From assembly GCA_900319905.1 (NCBI GenBank), contig ONQB01000009.1, positions 24,862-88,861 of the forward strand: DNA of 64,000 nucleotides. Reading direction: 5' to 3'. The translations under genes were made by a program, and so were the position numbers. This stretch comes from an uncultured Prevotella sp. GTDB lineage: Bacteria > Bacteroidota > Bacteroidia > Bacteroidales > Bacteroidaceae. Positions 28,296-36,950 of the stretch are shown here, one piece after another (the first letter of the stretch is position 1; every line of letters begins with the position of its first letter). The notes beneath the pieces are model-generated. The model made no database searches and had not been told where the DNA came from. It saw only the letters and a list, made by a program, of their open reading frames with translations.

Positions 28296-29666
28296 TTATT
28301 CATTTGAAGTGGCAACTCCATTATTGCTGTTGTTGCCATTGTCGTCCTTCCCAGTCACAGGCTTCGGTTGATTGGGCTTGCTGTCCGGCATAGTCTTCTC
28401 TGCGGCTTTGGGCATGTTGGCGGAAGCAGGCGTGTTGCCTGCGTTCTGCTTGTTGGCAGCGAGCTTGTTGCCTGGTTCTGCTTTTTTGGCACCGGGTTTT
28501 GTGGCTGTTGCTGGTTTGTTGTCTGCTGCTGGCTTATTGTCGTTATTGTCTTGAGTGGCTTTTGCCTTAGCAGGTTTACCTTTCTTATTTTTCTTTTTCT
28601 TTTTGCTCTTGTCGAAGCGGCTGACATCAGCATCTGCCAACAGGTCATTAGGCTTCTTCTCTTCCTTGGCCTTGTCGTCCATGAGGAGAGATAGCGGTTT
28701 CTCGCCATGTTTGTTCATTGCGATGATGTCGCGGGCACGCTCTGCCGTGATCACCTCGAGGTTGGCGGCCAGGTTCTTGTCGGTGGAGTAGGTACACAAC
28801 CCGGCCAGGATGTCCGTCTTGAACAGATGGTACTCTGCATCTTTTGTTTCCAGCAGTACGTCTTTCGGCGGCAACTTCCGGCTGGCCTCAATGTAGTCGT
28901 CGACTTCGTAGTTGAGGCAGCACTTCAGCTTGGCGCACATGCCGGCCAGCTTCTGTGGATTGAGTGAGATGTCTTGAATACGTGCGGCATTGGTCGACAC
29001 GCTGGAGAAGTTCTTCATCCATGTAGCGCAACAGAGCTCTCGTCCGCAGGGGCCTGTACCTCCAATGCGTCCGGCCTCCTGTCGTGCACCAATCTGTTTC
29101 ATCTCGATGCGGACGTGGAAGGTCTCGGCCAGTACCTTGATGAGTTGCCGGAAGTCAACGCGTTCGTCGGCAATGTAATAGAAGATGGCCTTGTTGCCGT
29201 CGCCCTGATATTCCACGTCGCCGATCTTCATTTGCAGGCCGAGTCGTTTGGCTATCTGTCGGCTTTCGATCATGGTGTCGTGCTCACGGCTCTTAGCCTC
29301 ATTGTATTTCTCTATATCTACGGGCTTGGCGATACGGTACACCCGTTTGATGTCGTCGGCTGACTTTAGGTTGGCTTTCTTAATCTGCAGGCTGACGAGC
29401 CGGCCGGTGAGTGTCACCACGCCGATGTCGTGCCCAGGGTTGGCCTCTACCGCTACAATGTCGCCTTTCCTAAGGTCAAGGTTGTTGACGTTGTGATAAT
29501 ATCCTTTTCGCGTATTCTTGAACTGCACCTCAACCAAGTCGGTCGACTCCGCGTTGCCAGGGACGTCAGCCAGCCAGTCGTAGGTGTTGAGTTGCTTGTC
29601 TTGCCGTCCTACACCTTCGTGAGAAAGGCCACGACCGCAACCGGAGCATATCTTGTAATCTCTCAT
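28296..29666 (-). CDS. ricT: PSP1-domain protein (RicT/YaaT homologue)
   Basis: 456 residues. The PSP1 domain spans about 35-300: VVAVEANPGHDIGVVTLTGR, then the Cys cluster RIGGTGPCGRELCCATWMKNF and CAKLKCCLNYE, the conserved Cys set that binds an Fe-S cluster in RicT. The C-terminal 110 residues are low-complexity Lys/Pro/Ala/Asn/Thr (KKKKKNKKGKPAKAKATQ), longer than in most relatives. In Bacillus the Ric complex affects RNase Y and mRNA processing; in Bacteroidetes the role is untested. It lies between holB and gldH. Confidence 0.92.
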   Translation of the reverse strand: MRDYKICSGCGRGLSHEGVGRQDKQLNTYDWLADVPGNAESTDLVEVQFKNTRKGYYHNVNNLDLRKGDIVAVEANPGHDIGVVTLTGRLVSLQIKKANLKSADDIKRVYRIAKPVDIEKYNEAKSREHDTMIESRQIAKRLGLQMKIGDVEYQGDGNKAIFYYIADERVDFRQLIKVLAETFHVRIEMKQIGARQEAGRIGGTGPCGRELCCATWMKNFSSVSTNAARIQDISLNPQKLAGMCAKLKCCLNYEVDDYIEASRKLPPKDVLLETKDAEYHLFKTDILAGLCTYSTDKNLAANLEVITAERARDIIAMNKHGEKPLSLLMDDKAKEEKKPNDLLADADVSRFDKSKKKKKNKKGKPAKAKATQDNNDNKPAADNKPATATKPGAKKAEPGNKLAANKQNAGNTPASANMPKAAEKTMPDSKPNQPKPVTGKDDNGNNSNNGVATSNE

Positions 29667-29752
29667 TTATCTGGAATATTGTTTATCTGATGTATTTAAG
29701 TGTAATGTCGTTTAATGTGTTGCCTGATAAGCATGAATCCTTTGTGAGGCAC

Positions 29753-30898
29753 TTATCGTCTGAGATTGACCACCATCTCCAGTGCCATGTCGAAGAATTG
29801 TATCTTGCCGTTGGCGTTCTGTCCGATGTCGGTCATCATGTGCTGCAATTGGTATTGTATGATCAGCACATTGCGTTCGTTGATGAATTTAGCAAAGTTG
29901 GCAGCGAAGGCTTCCTCGTCTTTTGTCATGTAGCACAACTCAGGTCGCTTGAAGTTGTACATGAAGTTTTCTCTGATCATACGAAGAAGGTAGCTGATGA
30001 AGCGCCTTTGTTTTTCTCTTCCGAACGCTGCTACGGTGTCACTCCATTTCTTTAGATCCCTTACGTCTTTGGTGAATGCCTTACGCATGAGCAAAACAAA
30101 GAGGTCGAAGAATTGTCTGTTCTCATTGCTGGCGTCGAGCTCCTCCAGCGCTTTCAGCCAGTTGCCGGCGGCGATGCGTGCAATGCGACGTGCATCATCG
30201 GCAGCGATGCTTCGTTTCTCGATGAGAGCCTGCTCGATGTCGGCATCGTCGATGCGTCGCATGTCGAAGCGCTGCACCCGACTGCGAATGGTCTCGAGCA
30301 ACAGTTCTGGTCGCTCGCTGACCAAGAGAAACACTGTCTGCTGGGGAGGTTCTTCGAGCAACTTCAGCAGTTTGTTTGCGCAGGTGGCATTCATACGCTC
30401 CGGCAGCCATATGAGGCTAACTTTATAGCCGCCCAGACTTGCCTTGATATTGAGCTTATGAGCCAGCGCGTCGCTCTCTGCCTCGAAGATCTGAGCCTGT
30501 TGGTTCTCTGCCTGCATGAGCTTCATCCATTGTTCCAGGGTGAAGTATGGTCCGTTATTTAGCAGTTGTTGCCATTCCTTGGCATAGTCCGCACAGGTTA
30601 CCTTGCGGTCGCTGCCTGCATTCTTAGGCTTGATGATGGGGTAGGAGAAATGCAGGTCAGGGTGACCCCATTTGCGGAGCATCGCTTCAGCGTTGGCTAT
30701 TGACGAAGGGTTGGACAATATACTTTCTCCGTCCCATCGCTCACCGAGCAGATAAGAGGCGAAGGCAAGGGCTGTAGCCATCTTGCCGCATCCCTCCGGT
30801 CCGGTGAAAAGCATGGCGTGAGGAATACGCTTCTCGTCGACAAGTTGACGGAGGCGTGCCTGAGCTTCTTTTTGTCCGATGACGTTGCTGAACTGCAT
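29753..30898 (-). CDS. holB: DNA polymerase III subunit delta'
   Basis: 381 residues from ATG 30898, the start giving MQFSNVIGQKEAQARLRQLV; a longer open frame runs into metF and is rejected. The AAA+ fold has a Walker A-like GPEGCGKMATALAFA (residues about 33-47), and SLIWLPERMNATCANKLLKLLEEPPQQTVFLLVSE contains the conserved sensor region of clamp-loader subunits. The SRC-type motif is replaced by TIRSRVQRF. It loads the sliding clamp with DnaX and HolA. It lies 34 bp downstream of metF. Confidence 0.94.
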   Translation of the reverse strand: MQFSNVIGQKEAQARLRQLVDEKRIPHAMLFTGPEGCGKMATALAFASYLLGERWDGESILSNPSSIANAEAMLRKWGHPDLHFSYPIIKPKNAGSDRKVTCADYAKEWQQLLNNGPYFTLEQWMKLMQAENQQAQIFEAESDALAHKLNIKASLGGYKVSLIWLPERMNATCANKLLKLLEEPPQQTVFLLVSERPELLLETIRSRVQRFDMRRIDDADIEQALIEKRSIAADDARRIARIAAGNWLKALEELDASNENRQFFDLFVLLMRKAFTKDVRDLKKWSDTVAAFGREKQRRFISYLLRMIRENFMYNFKRPELCYMTKDEEAFAANFAKFINERNVLIIQYQLQHMMTDIGQNANGKIQFFDMALEMVVNLRR

Positions 30899-30932
30899 GT
30901 CTAAAGTATTTGTTTGCTGTGCTGAGAGTCTT

Positions 30933-31883
30933 TTAGAGTATTTGTTGTAGGATTTCCTCCATGCTGTCGAAGGATGAAATGGTGTAGAAGTGGATGTCGT
31001 GGATGCCGGATTTGTAAAGCTCACGGCACTGGTTGATGGTCCATTCCTTTCCAAGTTCGCGTGCTTCCTCGTCGGTCTTGCACTTCACGGCCTCCTTAGC
31101 CAGCTCCTGTGGCATGTCGCAGTGGAAGGTTTTGGGCACCTGCGTGATCTGCGAGAGTTTGCTGAACGGCTTGATGCCGGGAATGATGGGAATGGTGATG
31201 CCCATGGAGCGTGCCTTGTCGACAAAGTTGAAGTATTTGCTGTTGTCGTAGAACAACTGAGTGACGGCATACTCTGCGCCCAAGTCTTGCTTCTGCTTGA
31301 GGTATTTCATGTCCATCTCCAGGTTGGGGGCCTCCTCATGTTTCTCCGGATAGGCGGCCACGCCGTAGTGGAACTTCGGCTCTGGATGTTTGATGGGTGA
31401 ACCGTCGATGAAGAAGCCTTCGTTGAAGCGGTTGACTTGGCCAATGAGTTCTGTGGTATGCGCATAGCCTCCGGCCGTGGGCTTGAACATATGGTCTTCG
31501 CGTGCCTTGTCGCCGCGGAGCAGCAGCAGGTTGCTAATGCCCAGCAGTTGCAGGTCGATGAGCTCGTATTCGATCTCTTCCTGATTGACGCCCGAACAAA
31601 TGACGTGGGGTATGACGGGAATGTCGTAATGATATTGTATAGCAGCAGCGACAGCCACTGTGCCGGGGCGTCGCCTGACGCACAATCTTTCAAACTGTCC
31701 GTCGCTGAGGGGATGGTAGACATACTCACTGTGATGAGTCGTGATGTTGATGTAATGGGGCTTGTAATCCTTTATCCGCTCGATGTTGCGGAAAAGCGCC
31801 CCGGTGCCGTTGCCTTTGAGGGGTGGGAGCACCTCAATAGAGAAGCCTTTCTCAGGCATGTTGAGTATGTCTACGATATTCAT
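30933..31883 (-). CDS. metF: 5,10-methylenetetrahydrofolate reductase
   Basis: 316 residues with the family landmarks FSIEVLPPLKGNG (catalytic Glu), YINITTHHSEY, VIPHVICSGVNQEEIEYELIDL, LLLRGDK and AEYAVTQLFYDN in order. The TIM barrel binds FAD and supplies 5-methyl-THF for methionine synthesis. A TAACTTTG box (31926-31933, minus strand) lies about 45 bp upstream, so metF likely starts an operon with holB, ricT and gldH. Confidence 0.96.
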   Translation of the reverse strand: MNIVDILNMPEKGFSIEVLPPLKGNGTGALFRNIERIKDYKPHYINITTHHSEYVYHPLSDGQFERLCVRRRPGTVAVAAAIQYHYDIPVIPHVICSGVNQEEIEYELIDLQLLGISNLLLLRGDKAREDHMFKPTAGGYAHTTELIGQVNRFNEGFFIDGSPIKHPEPKFHYGVAAYPEKHEEAPNLEMDMKYLKQKQDLGAEYAVTQLFYDNSKYFNFVDKARSMGITIPIIPGIKPFSKLSQITQVPKTFHCDMPQELAKEAVKCKTDEEARELGKEWTINQCRELYKSGIHDIHFYTISSFDSMEEILQQIL

Positions 31884-31925
31884 ATGTTACAATGATTACG
31901 ATGCATCCAAATTATTTGTACGCTA

Positions 31926-31933
31926 CAAAGTTA
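31926..31933 (-). promoter_or_regulatory. Bacteroidetes -7 element for metF operon (TAACTTTG)
   Basis: The minus-strand TAACTTTG matches TAnnTTTG at a suitable distance from the metF ATG. No clear -33 box was seen. Confidence 0.45.
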
Positions 31934-32023
31934 ATAAAAATATGCCAAGTAGTGGCGAGGATTGAAGAGAAACCTTGCGAAAACGTGATAAAATGTCGTT
32001 TCCTTGGCCCTTAATCCTGTCGT

Positions 32024-32746
32024 CTACTTGTCAATGCATCCAAAGACTGTAGCCAGCTGCCTGAAATCATTGATGCTGACGAGATGGGGATGACTGCGCA
32101 CTTCCGTCTTTTCGTGTGCCCACATGAGCGGGTAGGGAATATGGACGGCATAGCCTCCCAACGACAGCACGGGAAGAATGTCCGACTTGAACGAGTTGCC
32201 AATCATGCACATCTGGCTGATATCGGTATTGAACAGCTGACACAGCCGTTTGTATTCCTTAGGTGTCTTGTCGGCCACAACGATGATGTCGTCAAACCAC
32301 CTGCTCAGTCCCGACCTCAAGAATTTCTGCTGTTGGTCGAGGTTGTCGCCTTTGGTAAACACCACCATAGGGCACTGGTTGTTGTCATGAAGCAGACGCA
32401 GGGTGTCGACTACACCTTCGAGTGGCGTAGCCGGTATCTGCAACAAGCTCTTCCCCAACGCGATGATATGGTAGATCTCGTCGTTGGTCACGCGGCCATT
32501 GGATACAGCGATTGCGTTTTCAATGAGCGAGATGGTGAAAGCCTTACTGCCATATCCCAGCAACGGCATGTTGGCTGTCTCTGTCAGGAAGAGCTGTTGA
32601 GAGACCTTCTCTGGTGTGGCGTAGGTTCCTAATAACTGTTGATATTGTCGTTCTACCTCGTTGAAATGGCCCTGACAGTCCCACAGTGTGTCGTCAGCAT
32701 CGAAGGCGATGAGGCTGATGGGTACTTGTTTGTCGTTGATAATCAT
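32024..32746 (-). CDS. HAD-superfamily hydrolase
   Basis: 240 residues from ATG 32746, just before the Asp motif; a longer frame would overlap the HD gene wholly and is not used. Motif I is FDADDTLWD (nucleophile Asp about residue 15), motif II VVFTKGD, the motif III Lys lies in ADKTPKEYKRLC, and motif IV is MIGNSFKSDI. An alpha-helical cap sits between motifs I and II. It is probably a small-molecule phosphatase; the substrate is not visible. It lies 19 bp after the HD-domain gene. Confidence 0.9.
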   Translation of the reverse strand: MIINDKQVPISLIAFDADDTLWDCQGHFNEVERQYQQLLGTYATPEKVSQQLFLTETANMPLLGYGSKAFTISLIENAIAVSNGRVTNDEIYHIIALGKSLLQIPATPLEGVVDTLRLLHDNNQCPMVVFTKGDNLDQQQKFLRSGLSRWFDDIIVVADKTPKEYKRLCQLFNTDISQMCMIGNSFKSDILPVLSLGGYAVHIPYPLMWAHEKTEVRSHPHLVSINDFRQLATVFGCIDK

Positions 32747-32765
32747 GCTGTGTGTAGGTTGACGG

Positions 32766-33320
32766 TCATGCCTCGTCGGGCTCAAAACGGTCGTGCCATG
32801 CTTTGAAGCGTTGCAGTCCCTCTTCTCCGAACTTAGCCAGGCTCTTGCATGCCTTCTCGTAGCTCTTCTCGCGCTCGGGGTGGGTCTTGCTGTAGAACTT
32901 GTCGGCATAGCAGATGACCTGCTCCTCCAGCGTCTCCGGCAGGAAATCCTGATGGGGCAGTGGCAGTTGCTGCTTGATGATCTCGTCCTTTGTCAACCCA
33001 GCTCCCGTGTGGCGTTCACAGACTCGGGCGTGACGAGGAAATCCCTCGGCACGCATCATCTGCCCACCGATGAAACCATGACAGATGTATGGCTCAGTGC
33101 CGTAGCATTTGATACCCGGTGCATTGCAGCGGCAGATGCCGATGTCGTGAAGCATGGCTGCCTCCTCTATGAACTGTCGGTCTAGGTGGAACTCGGGATG
33201 TGCGTCACAAATCTTCAGCGCACGCCGCGCAACGAGTGTGCTGTGCGTAATCAAAATATCCCGAAGCCCGTTGTCTCGGGCCTCGGGATAATACTTATTG
33301 ATGATACCTTTGTAGTCCAT
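32766..33320 (-). CDS. HD-domain phosphohydrolase
   Basis: 184 residues. The HD metal site is made of HSTLVARRA (first His), AAMLHDIGI (His-Asp pair near residue 59) and later conserved His residues in CHGFIGGQMMRAEGFPRHARVCERHTGAGL. The size and the YADKFYSKT motif match the family of small HD proteins annotated as nucleotide or dNTP phosphohydrolases. It lies 37 bp after the carboxyltransferase gene and before the HAD gene, so the three may be one transcript. Confidence 0.9.
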   Translation of the reverse strand: MDYKGIINKYYPEARDNGLRDILITHSTLVARRALKICDAHPEFHLDRQFIEEAAMLHDIGICRCNAPGIKCYGTEPYICHGFIGGQMMRAEGFPRHARVCERHTGAGLTKDEIIKQQLPLPHQDFLPETLEEQVICYADKFYSKTHPEREKSYEKACKSLAKFGEEGLQRFKAWHDRFEPDEA

Positions 33321-33357
33321 CTGTTGTCTTTAAACCATGAAGGCGCTACGCAAAGCG

Positions 33358-35139
33358 TTATTCCTCAGTCTTGTCTCTTTGGATATAGGCGATGACGTTG
33401 CCTTTTTGTACCTTAGAACCCTGCTTGGCGTTGATTTCCACGAGCTTGCCGCCGAGGTCAGCTTTCACCTCAACGAACTCGCCCCAAGGAGCCATGATCC
33501 AGCAGAAAGCATCTCCTTCCTTGTATTCCTTACCAATGTAAGGCTCCACGGCAGGAGCGGCCTCTCCGTCGCCCTGGAATTCCCAGAATATCTCACCGCG
33601 TACCGGTGCCACGATGGCATCAGCCTGTGCATGCTTGAAGGCAAGGGCCTCCTCGGGACTTACCTTGGCACCGAGCTTTGCGTCCTTGGCTTTCTGCAAG
33701 TCGGCCAGGAAGTTCTTCTTGGCCTGTCCGCTCTTGTAGTTGCGGTACTGCTCGGGGTGCATGGCAAGCTCAAAGAGCTCTTCGTCGTCCTGGCCGTAGT
33801 CCCAACCGTTCTCGTCCATTTCCTTACGGAAGTCGTCGAGAGCCGGCTTGAGCTGTGTGTGAGGGTCGACGTCAGTGAACTCGCGTCCTTGCTTCTTGGC
33901 AAGCTCCTTTAGCTCGGGTGCAATCTCACCGGGCACGCGTCCGCTCTTGCCGAGAATCATACCCCACATGTTGTCGTCGAGGTAGACATAGCGGCCCTTG
34001 CCCTGCTCCAGTGACAGTAGGTTCATCAGTGCGATGTTCTTGGTGTACTGTGAGAACGGTGTTACGAGTGGTGGATAACCCACGCGTGGCCAAACATAAG
34101 CCACCTCATCGAAAAGCTTGATGAGCAGATCGTCCATGGAGTACTCGGGCTCACCCTTCTTCTTGCGGATATTGTTGATGGTGGCACGCATGCCGCCGAG
34201 GTCTGCCATCATTGAACCCATCATGCCGCCGGGCAGGCCGCAGGTAAGCAACAGCGACGACATCACCTTGTTGTTGGGGTTGATGAAGTAGCCAAGCCAT
34301 TCGTCGATGAACTCCTGTGTCATGGCTCTGGCCTTCATATATGCTGACATGTTGATTTCGGGAACCTCGAAGCCAGCGTTCTTCAGCATGCTCTGCACCG
34401 AGATTACGTCAGGATGCACCTTACCCCATGACAGCGGCTCGATGGCTGTGTCGATGATGTCGGCACCATTCTCACATACCTCCAGGATGCTGGCCATGCT
34501 CAGACCGGGGCCGGAGTGCCCGTGGTATTCGATGACGATGTCGGGGTGTTTTTCCTTGATCATCTTTGTGAGCTTTCCCAGGAAAGCAGGCTGTCCGATG
34601 CCTGCCATGTCCTTCAGGCAGATCTCCTCAGCGCCAGCAGCTATCTCCTCGTCGGCGAGCTTGGCGTAATAGTCCAGCGTATGGATAGGAGAGGTGGTGA
34701 TGCACAGCGTGCCCTGCGGGGTCATTCCGCCCTCCTTAGCCCATTTGATGGACGGGGCGATGTTACGGATGTCGTTCAGACCGTCGAAGATACGGGTGAT
34801 ATCGGTGCCCTGTGCATGCTTCACGCGATACATCATGGCGCGTACGTCGTCGGGCACGGGATACATGCGGAGAGCATTGAGACCACGGTCAAGCATGTGG
34901 GTCTTGATGCCGGCGGCGTGCAATGGTGCCGTGAAGGCGCGCACAGCTTTATTGGGGTTTTCACCAGCCAACAGCTGCACCTGCTCAAAGGCTCCGCCGT
35001 TGGTCTCTACACGTGAGAAACAACCCATCTCCACGAATACGGGGGCAATGCGGGCCAGCTGGTCAGCACGGGGCTGAAACTTGCCGGAACTCTGCCACAT
35101 GTCGCGGTAGACGAGACTGAACTGAATCTTTTTCTTCAT
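33358..35139 (-). CDS. oadA: Oxaloacetate decarboxylase alpha / pyruvate carboxylase B-like carboxyltransferase with degenerate biotinyl domain
   Basis: 593 residues from ATG 35139, which gives the usual start MKKKIQFSLVYRDMWQSSGK. The TIM-barrel carboxyltransferase (residues 5-290) has ICLKDMAGIGQP with the Lys that is carbamylated in relatives, and EYHGHSGPGLSMA with the His metal ligands. The conserved PYC/OADA domain runs from about 300 to 480. The last 75 residues are a lipoyl/biotinyl-like fold, but the usual AMKM is replaced: CWIMAPWGEFVEV has no Lys at the modification site. A separate biotin carrier is therefore needed. Likely substrate pairs are oxaloacetate/pyruvate or methylmalonyl-CoA/propionyl-CoA, typical in propionate-forming Bacteroidales; which is uncertain. 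Confidence 0.88.
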   Translation of the reverse strand: MKKKIQFSLVYRDMWQSSGKFQPRADQLARIAPVFVEMGCFSRVETNGGAFEQVQLLAGENPNKAVRAFTAPLHAAGIKTHMLDRGLNALRMYPVPDDVRAMMYRVKHAQGTDITRIFDGLNDIRNIAPSIKWAKEGGMTPQGTLCITTSPIHTLDYYAKLADEEIAAGAEEICLKDMAGIGQPAFLGKLTKMIKEKHPDIVIEYHGHSGPGLSMASILEVCENGADIIDTAIEPLSWGKVHPDVISVQSMLKNAGFEVPEINMSAYMKARAMTQEFIDEWLGYFINPNNKVMSSLLLTCGLPGGMMGSMMADLGGMRATINNIRKKKGEPEYSMDDLLIKLFDEVAYVWPRVGYPPLVTPFSQYTKNIALMNLLSLEQGKGRYVYLDDNMWGMILGKSGRVPGEIAPELKELAKKQGREFTDVDPHTQLKPALDDFRKEMDENGWDYGQDDEELFELAMHPEQYRNYKSGQAKKNFLADLQKAKDAKLGAKVSPEEALAFKHAQADAIVAPVRGEIFWEFQGDGEAAPAVEPYIGKEYKEGDAFCWIMAPWGEFVEVKADLGGKLVEINAKQGSKVQKGNVIAYIQRDKTEE

Positions 35140-35279
35140 TTGTGCTATGAATTTGTCTTTGTTTATCATTGAATGGTATTGTCGGTACGCCTGCACCTGC
35201 ACTTTCAGTACCGACATGCAACAAGCCTTGAGCGGCCTGCAAAAAGCAGTGTAAAGGCATGTCTTTATTTGTCAGAGTG

Positions 35280-35287
35280 CAAAATTA
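35280..35287 (-). promoter_or_regulatory. Bacteroidetes -7 element upstream of the carboxyltransferase gene (TAATTTTG)
   Basis: The minus-strand TAATTTTG lies about 140 bp before the chosen ATG. The leader between them contains a short imperfect hairpin but no gene. Confidence 0.4.
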
Positions 35288-35340
35288 AATAAAAAAAAAG
35301 AAAATGCTGATGAACAAACTCTTTTTTTATGATTTATAAC

Positions 35341-35348
35341 TAACTTTG
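35341..35348 (+). promoter_or_regulatory. Bacteroidetes -7 element for the orphan lipoprotein (TAACTTTG)
   Basis: TAACTTTG lies 19 bp before the ATG at 35368. The -33 region is a T tract without G. Confidence 0.5.
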
Positions 35349-35367
35349 CAGAAACATATCGTGAGAA

Positions 35368-36219
35368 ATGAAAGCAAAGACTCTATTGTTCTCTGTGGTT
35401 GGCACGGTGCTGGGTTCCGTGCTGTTGTTGACAGCCTGCAGTTCTGACGCTCCTAAGCAGGTTGGTAATAACATGGCAAGTCTTAAACTCAAGGGTGACA
35501 GCACAATCTACGGTTTGGCTTGTGAGGGCTGTACCGACTCTGTTGTCGTGATGTTGCCTTCCGACGACAGCGACCCAGTGACCTATAATATCATTGAGGC
35601 TAAGCGCAACGGTCATGTGCTTGGCAAACTGCAGATAGGCGACCGCATTGGCATCCTGCGCAACAAGACCAATAAGCATGTGGCTGACTATGTGATTGAC
35701 ATCGACCGTCTGCGTGGCATCTGGTGCTATATTGTGATGCCCAAGATGCGCGACTTTGAGCACATGAGCAAGCAGCTGCAGGCCAAGTTGATGAACAACA
35801 TGTCCGACTCGCTCAAAGAGACTTTTCTCATTCCGCGTGAATATGGTTTCTACCTCAAACCGGAGTGGGAGGCACAGAGTGTGGGTTATGTGAGTGAAGC
35901 CAACGCACTGGCCGACGAGAGTCCGGTGGTCTATCCGCCGTTAAGCTATTTTACTTCATGGCAAATCTGGAACGGCAAGTTGGTTATGGTGAGTGGCACT
36001 CCGCATTTTAGTAACAATGGCCCGATGAAAGTCACCAATGTGGTTTACGATACCTGCAACATCGACTACCTTGGTGAAGATTCCTTGGTGCTGAGTTCCG
36101 ATGGAGAGTCACGTAGCTATTACCGCAAGGCAAACCTCAACGACATCAATGCCCGCGCCCGTGCCATTGAGGCTATGCGCAGTAAGAAAGCGTTGGAGGA
36201 AACCAAAGTGCAGAACTGA
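35368..36219 (+). CDS. Orphan lipoprotein with lipocalin-like features, unknown function
   Basis: 283 residues with lipobox LLTAC (Cys24). The mature protein has a small beta domain (residues 40-150: SLKLKGDSTIYGLACEGCTDSVVVMLP) with the motif CEGCTDS, a middle helical stretch (MSKQLQAKLMNNMSDSLKETFLIP) and a C-terminal beta region (VYPPLSYFTSWQIWNGKLVMVS, VTNVVYDTCNIDYLGEDSLVL), then a charged helix. The C-terminal pattern is reminiscent of lipocalin-type domains of Bacteroidales lipoproteins. I cannot name it. It stands alone with its own promoter and ends in a convergent region with a 22-bp array. Confidence 0.75.
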   Translation: MKAKTLLFSVVGTVLGSVLLLTACSSDAPKQVGNNMASLKLKGDSTIYGLACEGCTDSVVVMLPSDDSDPVTYNIIEAKRNGHVLGKLQIGDRIGILRNKTNKHVADYVIDIDRLRGIWCYIVMPKMRDFEHMSKQLQAKLMNNMSDSLKETFLIPREYGFYLKPEWEAQSVGYVSEANALADESPVVYPPLSYFTSWQIWNGKLVMVSGTPHFSNNGPMKVTNVVYDTCNIDYLGEDSLVLSSDGESRSYYRKANLNDINARARAIEAMRSKKALEETKVQN

Positions 36220-36254
36220 CAGATGGGAGAACATAGATAGTCAACCCCAAGAAG

Positions 36255-36408
36255 GGCTGTCCAGGTTCGAAGGATGGACTGTCCAGGTTCGAAGGATGGA
36301 CTGTCAAGGTTCGAAGGATGGGCTGCCCAGATTCTAAGGATGGGCTGTCCAGGTTCGAAGGATGGACTGTGCAGGTTCGAAGGATGGACTGTTCAAGTAC
36401 GAATAGGG
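36255..36408. repeat. 22-bp tandem array D, 7 units with TTCGAA core
   Basis: TTCGA recurs at 36266, 36288, 36310, 36332 (TTCTA), 36354, 36376 and 36398 (TACGA): exact 22-bp steps. The remainder of the unit is close to GGATGGACTGTCCAGG. The period equals that of arrays A-C, but the sequence is unrelated apart from a palindromic core with CG at its centre. Confidence 0.93.
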
Positions 36409-36451
36409 GCTGTGTCAAACCATGATGGAAAGGTTTGATGCAGCCCCTATT
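36402..36451. terminator. Bidirectional terminator between orphan lipoprotein and queF
   Basis: AATAGGGGCTGTGTCAAACC (36402-36421) pairs with 36432-36451 over 20 positions with two mismatches around a ten-base loop. It lies 26 bp beyond the queF stop codon. Confidence 0.7.
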
Positions 36452-36476
36452 TCATTGCTTGTGGGTATACATGAGC

Positions 36477-36938
36477 CTACTCGTGCGTTTCAAAGCGGCG
36501 CTCGGCCAACTGCTCGTATTTGGTGCCTGGACGGCCGTAGTTGGCAAAGGGATAGATGCTGATGCCGCCGCGGGGCGTGAACAGTCCTGTCACCTCTATA
36601 TATTTAGGGTCCATGAGCTTGACGAGGTCCTTCATGATGATGTTGACGCAGTCCTCGTGGAAGTCGCCATGGTTGCGGAAACTGAAGAGGTAGAGCTTCA
36701 GGCTCTTACTCTCCACCATGCGTACGTCGGGAATGTAGCTGATGCGTATCTCTGCGAAATCGGGTTGGCCGGTGATGGGACAGAGTGACGTGAACTCGGG
36801 GCAGTTGAAACGCACCCAATAGTCATTGTCCTGATGCTTGTTGACAAAGGTCTCAAGCACTTCAGGTGCATAGTCCATCTTGTACTGTGTTTTCTTGCCT
36901 AAGGCATGCAGTCCCTCGGCTTTTCTATCTTCTGACAT
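36477..36938 (-). CDS. queF: preQ0 (7-cyano-7-deazaguanine) reductase
   Basis: 153 residues, the short type I QueF. The active-site Cys is in [16 protein letters not shown] (about residue 51), and the NADPH site is [18 protein letters not shown] with the conserved Glu and Ser. It reduces the nitrile of preQ0 to the amine of preQ1, the base inserted in tRNA on the way to queuosine. It starts 12 bp after the yhhQ stop codon and shares its preQ1 riboswitch-led transcript. Confidence 0.97.
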   Translation of the reverse strand: MSEDRKAEGLHALGKKTQYKMDYAPEVLETFVNKHQDNDYWVRFNCPEFTSLCPITGQPDFAEIRISYIPDVRMVESKSLKLYLFSFRNHGDFHEDCVNIIMKDLVKLMDPKYIEVTGLFTPRGGISIYPFANYGRPGTKYEQLAERRFETHE

Positions 36939-36950
36939 AATCGTTGTTGT

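Noticed and set aside
30899-31054. Longer N terminus for holB
   Set aside because: It would be read inside metF and adds a Ser/Thr-rich leader; the family start is at 30898.
32747-32908. Longer N terminus for the HAD hydrolase
   Set aside because: It lies within the HD gene in another frame, and motif I normally sits close to the N terminus, as with the start at 32746.
36101-36337. Frame across array D with repeated RFEGW peptides
   Set aside because: The 22-bp period is not a multiple of three, so the peptide repeat is only a product of three-unit cycling; it overlaps the end of the orphan lipoprotein gene.
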